From contig CAMZBE010000036.1 of the NCBI GenBank assembly GCA_947304475.1, positions 1 to 9,058 on the forward strand: 9,058 nucleotides of DNA, in the 5' to 3' direction. Positions within the stretch are counted from its first letter, which is position 1, and each line of letters opens with the position of its first letter. This document shows positions 6,861 through 9,058 of the stretch, in pieces. This DNA comes from an uncultured Clostridia bacterium (GTDB lineage: Bacteria > Bacillota > Clostridia > Oscillospirales > CAG-272). A model generated the notes under the pieces. That model worked only from the letters and a program-made list of their open reading frames with translations. It did not search any database and was not told where the DNA came from. A program made the translations under genes and the position numbers.

Positions 6861-8321
6861 GTCGTAGATGGGCGCGAGCGCCGCAACGATCGCCTTGTAC
6901 CGCTCGAAGCATTTCAGGTAAACGTCGTGTCTTTCGGGATCGGGCAGCGTCTCGGAGATCTCCCGGTTACAGAGCCGTACGGCGTCTTTGAACGAGGGAA
7001 AGATCCCCGCGGCGACGCCCGCGAGCATCGCGGTCCCGAACGACGAGTCGCTGTACTGTTTGACGGTCAGGCGGATCCCCAGAACGTCCGAGAGGATCTG
7101 CCTCCAGAGCGGGCTCTTCCCGCCCATACCGATCATCACGGCGTTCTCCTTATGCGGGATCCCGACGGTCTCGAGCGCCCGCTGACAGTCGAGCATACTG
7201 AGTGCGACGCCCTCGAGCACCGCGCGGGCGAAATGCGCCTTGGTGTGCCCGGAACGGATCCCGGTGAAACTGCCGCACAGGTCGGGATCGGCGTAGGGGG
7301 TGAGTTCGCCGTTCAGATAGGGGTGGTAGACCAGTCCGCCGCAGCCCGGCTCGACGGTCTTCGCCAGTTCGTCGAGTTCGCGGTAATCGCCGCCGAAGGT
7401 GTCGCGGAACCACCGGTTGCTCGAAGCGCAGGATTTGGTTGCGGTACCGGGGTACCACAGCCCCTTTTCGATATGCGAATAGTTGATGAGATTGACGTCC
7501 CGGAACGGACGGTCGGCGATCACGCAGATCCGTCCCGCCGTGGCGAGTTTGACCGTCATATCGCCGCGCTCGACCGCCCCCGCCGCGAAGATCTCCATGA
7601 CGGTATCGGTCGTGCCGCAATAGACGCTCGTGCCGGCGGGGATCCCGGTCGCCCGCGCCGCCTCTTCGGTAACGGTGCCGGCAAGCGACGTCGGACGGAC
7701 GGTTTTCGGCAGGATCGCGGGATCAAGACCTGCGATCGTGCAAAGATCCTCCGACCACGAGAGGGTTTTGTAGTCGAAGAGCATACTGCCCTCCGCCTCG
7801 ATGACGTCGGTCACGTAGTCTCCGGTGAAGAAACTGCGCACGAAGTCCTTGGCGAAAAAGATCTTTTTCGTCTTTTCCCAGACCGACGGCTCGTTCTGCT
7901 TCACCCACATCAGTTGCGGGAGCGTCCAGATGGTGTCGGGGCGGTGATAGGCGCGCGAAAAAATCTCCGCGCCGTGATGCTTTTTTAAGTACGCGACCTC
8001 GCGTTTGGAGCGGGTGTCGGTCCAGTAGATCGCGGGGCGAAGCACCCGTCCCTCCCCGTCGCAGAGCACCGCCGTATGCGTTGCCGCGTCGAAGGAGAGC
8101 GCCGCGACGTCGCGGGACGCGATCCCGCTCTTGTCAAGCAGGGCGCGGATATTTTCGATCGCCGCCTTCACCCAGTCCCCGGGATCCTGTTCGACCTGCC
8201 CGTTTCCGAGATAGTGCGTCGGGTATTCGACCGTATTCGTGGCGATAACCTCGCCCGAAGCGGAGAGCAGCGTCGCCTTGGACGCGCCGCCGCCGAAATC
8301 GATCCCCAAGAGATACTTCAT
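6849..8321 (-). CDS. FGGY-family carbohydrate kinase (xylulokinase-like)
   Basis: A complete 490-residue sugar kinase, the usual length for xylulokinase-like FGGY proteins. It would transfer phosphate from ATP to a ketose or polyol in the cytoplasm. The N-terminal actin-like domain starts with LLGIDFGGGASKATLL (4-19), the first phosphate loop. VEQDPGDW (43-50) and IYWTDTRSKREV (98-109) are typical of the family's substrate-binding half. CGTTDT (235-240) places the likely catalytic base at D239. The second domain includes TAGRIC (261-266), LEGVALSM (369-376), the ATP-side MIGMGGKSPLWRQILSDVLG (396-415), and the SFGTAMLAG segment (427-435) near the C-terminus. The start at 8321 has GGGGAGGGG 7 bases upstream and lies 25 bases after the IolB-like stop. 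Its neighbours (a FucI-like isomerase and two glycosidases) point to a ketose from isomerised sugar as substrate. Specificity among D-xylulose, L-fuculose, L-ribulose and others cannot be read from the sequence. Confidence 0.92.
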   Translation of the reverse strand: MKYLLGIDFGGGASKATLLSASGEVIATNTVEYPTHYLGNGQVEQDPGDWVKAAIENIRALLDKSGIASRDVAALSFDAATHTAVLCDGEGRVLRPAIYWTDTRSKREVAYLKKHHGAEIFSRAYHRPDTIWTLPQLMWVKQNEPSVWEKTKKIFFAKDFVRSFFTGDYVTDVIEAEGSMLFDYKTLSWSEDLCTIAGLDPAILPKTVRPTSLAGTVTEEAARATGIPAGTSVYCGTTDTVMEIFAAGAVERGDMTVKLATAGRICVIADRPFRDVNLINYSHIEKGLWYPGTATKSCASSNRWFRDTFGGDYRELDELAKTVEPGCGGLVYHPYLNGELTPYADPDLCGSFTGIRSGHTKAHFARAVLEGVALSMLDCQRALETVGIPHKENAVMIGMGGKSPLWRQILSDVLGIRLTVKQYSDSSFGTAMLAGVAAGIFPSFKDAVRLCNREISETLPDPERHDVYLKCFERYKAIVAALAPIYDGAV

Positions 8322-8328
8322 CGACTTT

Positions 8329-8337
8329 CCCCTCCCC
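8329..8337 (-). promoter_or_regulatory. Ribosome binding site of the FGGY kinase
   Basis: Minus-strand GGGGAGGGG, 7 bases before the ATG at 8321, in the 25-base gap after the IolB-like gene. Supports the chosen start. Confidence 0.7.
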
Positions 8338-8346
8338 GGGTAACTC

Positions 8347-9058
8347 TTATTTGATCCAGTCGTGATCCGGATCGTTCGACCGGTTGAACCCCTGATAATC
8401 CCCCGCCATCAACCACAGGAAGTAGGTCTTGTAGCCCGGGGTGGAGACGGTGGTGTGATAGCCGTAGGGGAACTCGACCAACTCGTTCTCCTTGACGCGG
8501 TAGGCGACGTCGACGCTCCCGTCCTTGGCGTAGAGACATTGGATCGCAAACCCCTGTTTCGGTTCAAACAGGAAGTAGTAGATCTCCTCGGCGATACACT
8601 CGGCGGGCATATTGTCCACGTCGTGCTTGTGCGGCGGGAAGCCCGCCCAGTTGCCCTCGGTCGTGTAGGATTCGCCGACGGTCAGGATCCGGGCGTTGGT
8701 AGTGCCGTCGACGAGAAAACTGGTCTCACGCTCGAACGGCGGTCTCCCGAGCAGTTTCAGCGTCGCGTGATCCTCGCGGAGCAGTTGCGGTTCGGTCTTC
8801 TCCCCGATCGGGGTGGCGCAGACCGCGATCTTCACGTGGTCGCGCGCGCGCACGGAAAGACGCTGATCCCGCGGCATATAGAAGCACTCGGCTTTGCGGT
8901 TCTCGAACACGCTCTGCCGGTTACCGACGTTCTCGTAGATCTGCCCGTCGAACAAGACGTCGCAGTGCCCCGAAAGGACGATGAACGCCGTCTCCTTGTC
9001 CTTGGTATTGAAGGGCTGCTCTTCCCCGGCGTCGAGTTCGATGATCCCGAACTCCAGG
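8347..9058 (-). CDS. IolB-like 5-deoxy-glucuronate isomerase family protein, N-terminus beyond the window
   Basis: 236 residues are visible, ending in TAA at 8349-8347. The frame is open to the right edge. The family is about 270 residues, so about 30-35 are missing, and the TTG at 8955 is internal and not the start. IolB proteins are double-cupin metal enzymes that convert 5-deoxy-D-glucuronate to 2-deoxy-5-keto-D-gluconate in myo-inositol catabolism. The visible part begins in the first cupin (ELDAGEEQPF, AFIVLSGHCDV). The second cupin carries the metal site: FPPHKHD (H143 and H145 in visible numbering), EEIYYF (E158) and GYHTTV (H201), followed by the typical PGYKTYFLWLMAGDYQGF end. All four expected ligands are present, so the enzyme looks intact. 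Inositol-pathway partners (IolC, D, E, G) are absent here. The next gene is an FGGY kinase, whereas IolC is a PfkB-type kinase, so the substrate may be a different uronate or keto-sugar. Family assignment is strong; the exact reaction is uncertain. Confidence 0.86.
   Translation of the reverse strand, partial: LEFGIIELDAGEEQPFNTKDKETAFIVLSGHCDVLFDGQIYENVGNRQSVFENRKAECFYMPRDQRLSVRARDHVKIAVCATPIGEKTEPQLLREDHATLKLLGRPPFERETSFLVDGTTNARILTVGESYTTEGNWAGFPPHKHDVDNMPAECIAEEIYYFLFEPKQGFAIQCLYAKDGSVDVAYRVKENELVEFPYGYHTTVSTPGYKTYFLWLMAGDYQGFNRSNDPDHDWIK

Noticed and set aside
6850..6912. N-terminal extension of the ETF fusion to an upstream start at 6912
   Set aside because: It would overlap the kinase by 64 bases. 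The ETF-beta fold begins at MRTAVLIKVV, and GGAG is well placed for the ATG at 6849.
6927..7988. Plus-strand open frame of 353 codons
   Set aside because: Antisense to the FGGY kinase, whose motifs span the whole stretch. No domain is visible in the plus-strand product.
8953..8955. TTG as the start of the IolB-like gene
   Set aside because: The frame continues upstream to the window edge with cupin-like sequence (ELDAGEEQPF, AFIVLSGHCDV), so the TTG is an internal leucine codon.

Overview
The window is one tightly packed block of six genes, all on the minus strand and read from right to left. It is GC-rich, has strong Shine-Dalgarno sites (AAAGGAG, GGGGAGGGG, AAAGAGG), and has almost no intergenic space: neighbouring genes are separated by 25, -1, 13, 33 and 27 bases. 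The SD sites, cytoplasmic glycosidases without signal peptides, and an electron-transfer flavoprotein (ETF) of anaerobe type suggest a bacterium, possibly an anaerobic Clostridia-like Bacillota from a gut or similar habitat. That taxonomic guess is weak because no marker gene is present.

In transcription order (high to low coordinates) the genes are: (1) an IolB-type cupin isomerase whose N-terminus lies beyond the right edge (8347-9058); (2) a complete FGGY carbohydrate kinase of xylulokinase type (6849-8321); (3) a single-polypeptide EtfB-EtfA fusion, unusually compact at 463 residues (5458-6849); (4) an L-fucose/L-arabinose isomerase-family protein (4038-5444); (5) a cytoplasmic glycoside hydrolase family 2 enzyme with a DUF4982-like domain (1674-4004); (6) a GH42-like protein running off the left edge (1-1646). 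The last has the four-cysteine zinc pattern of GH42, but Asp-rich sequence where GH42 carries its acid/base glutamate.

Four of the products fit a simple scheme (inference). Imported glycosides are cleaved in the cytoplasm by the GH2 and perhaps the GH42-like enzyme. The freed sugar is isomerised from aldose to ketose by the FucI-like enzyme, then phosphorylated by the FGGY kinase. The IolB-like isomerase suggests that a uronate-like or keto-sugar is an intermediate. The ETF is the unexpected member. It implies a flavin-dependent oxidation or reduction in the same pathway, but no flavoprotein dehydrogenase lies in the window, so its partner would be upstream (above 9058), downstream (below 1) or elsewhere. 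No transporter, regulator, promoter, terminator, RNA gene, mobile element or repeat array could be supported. There is no gene-free stretch longer than 33 bases.
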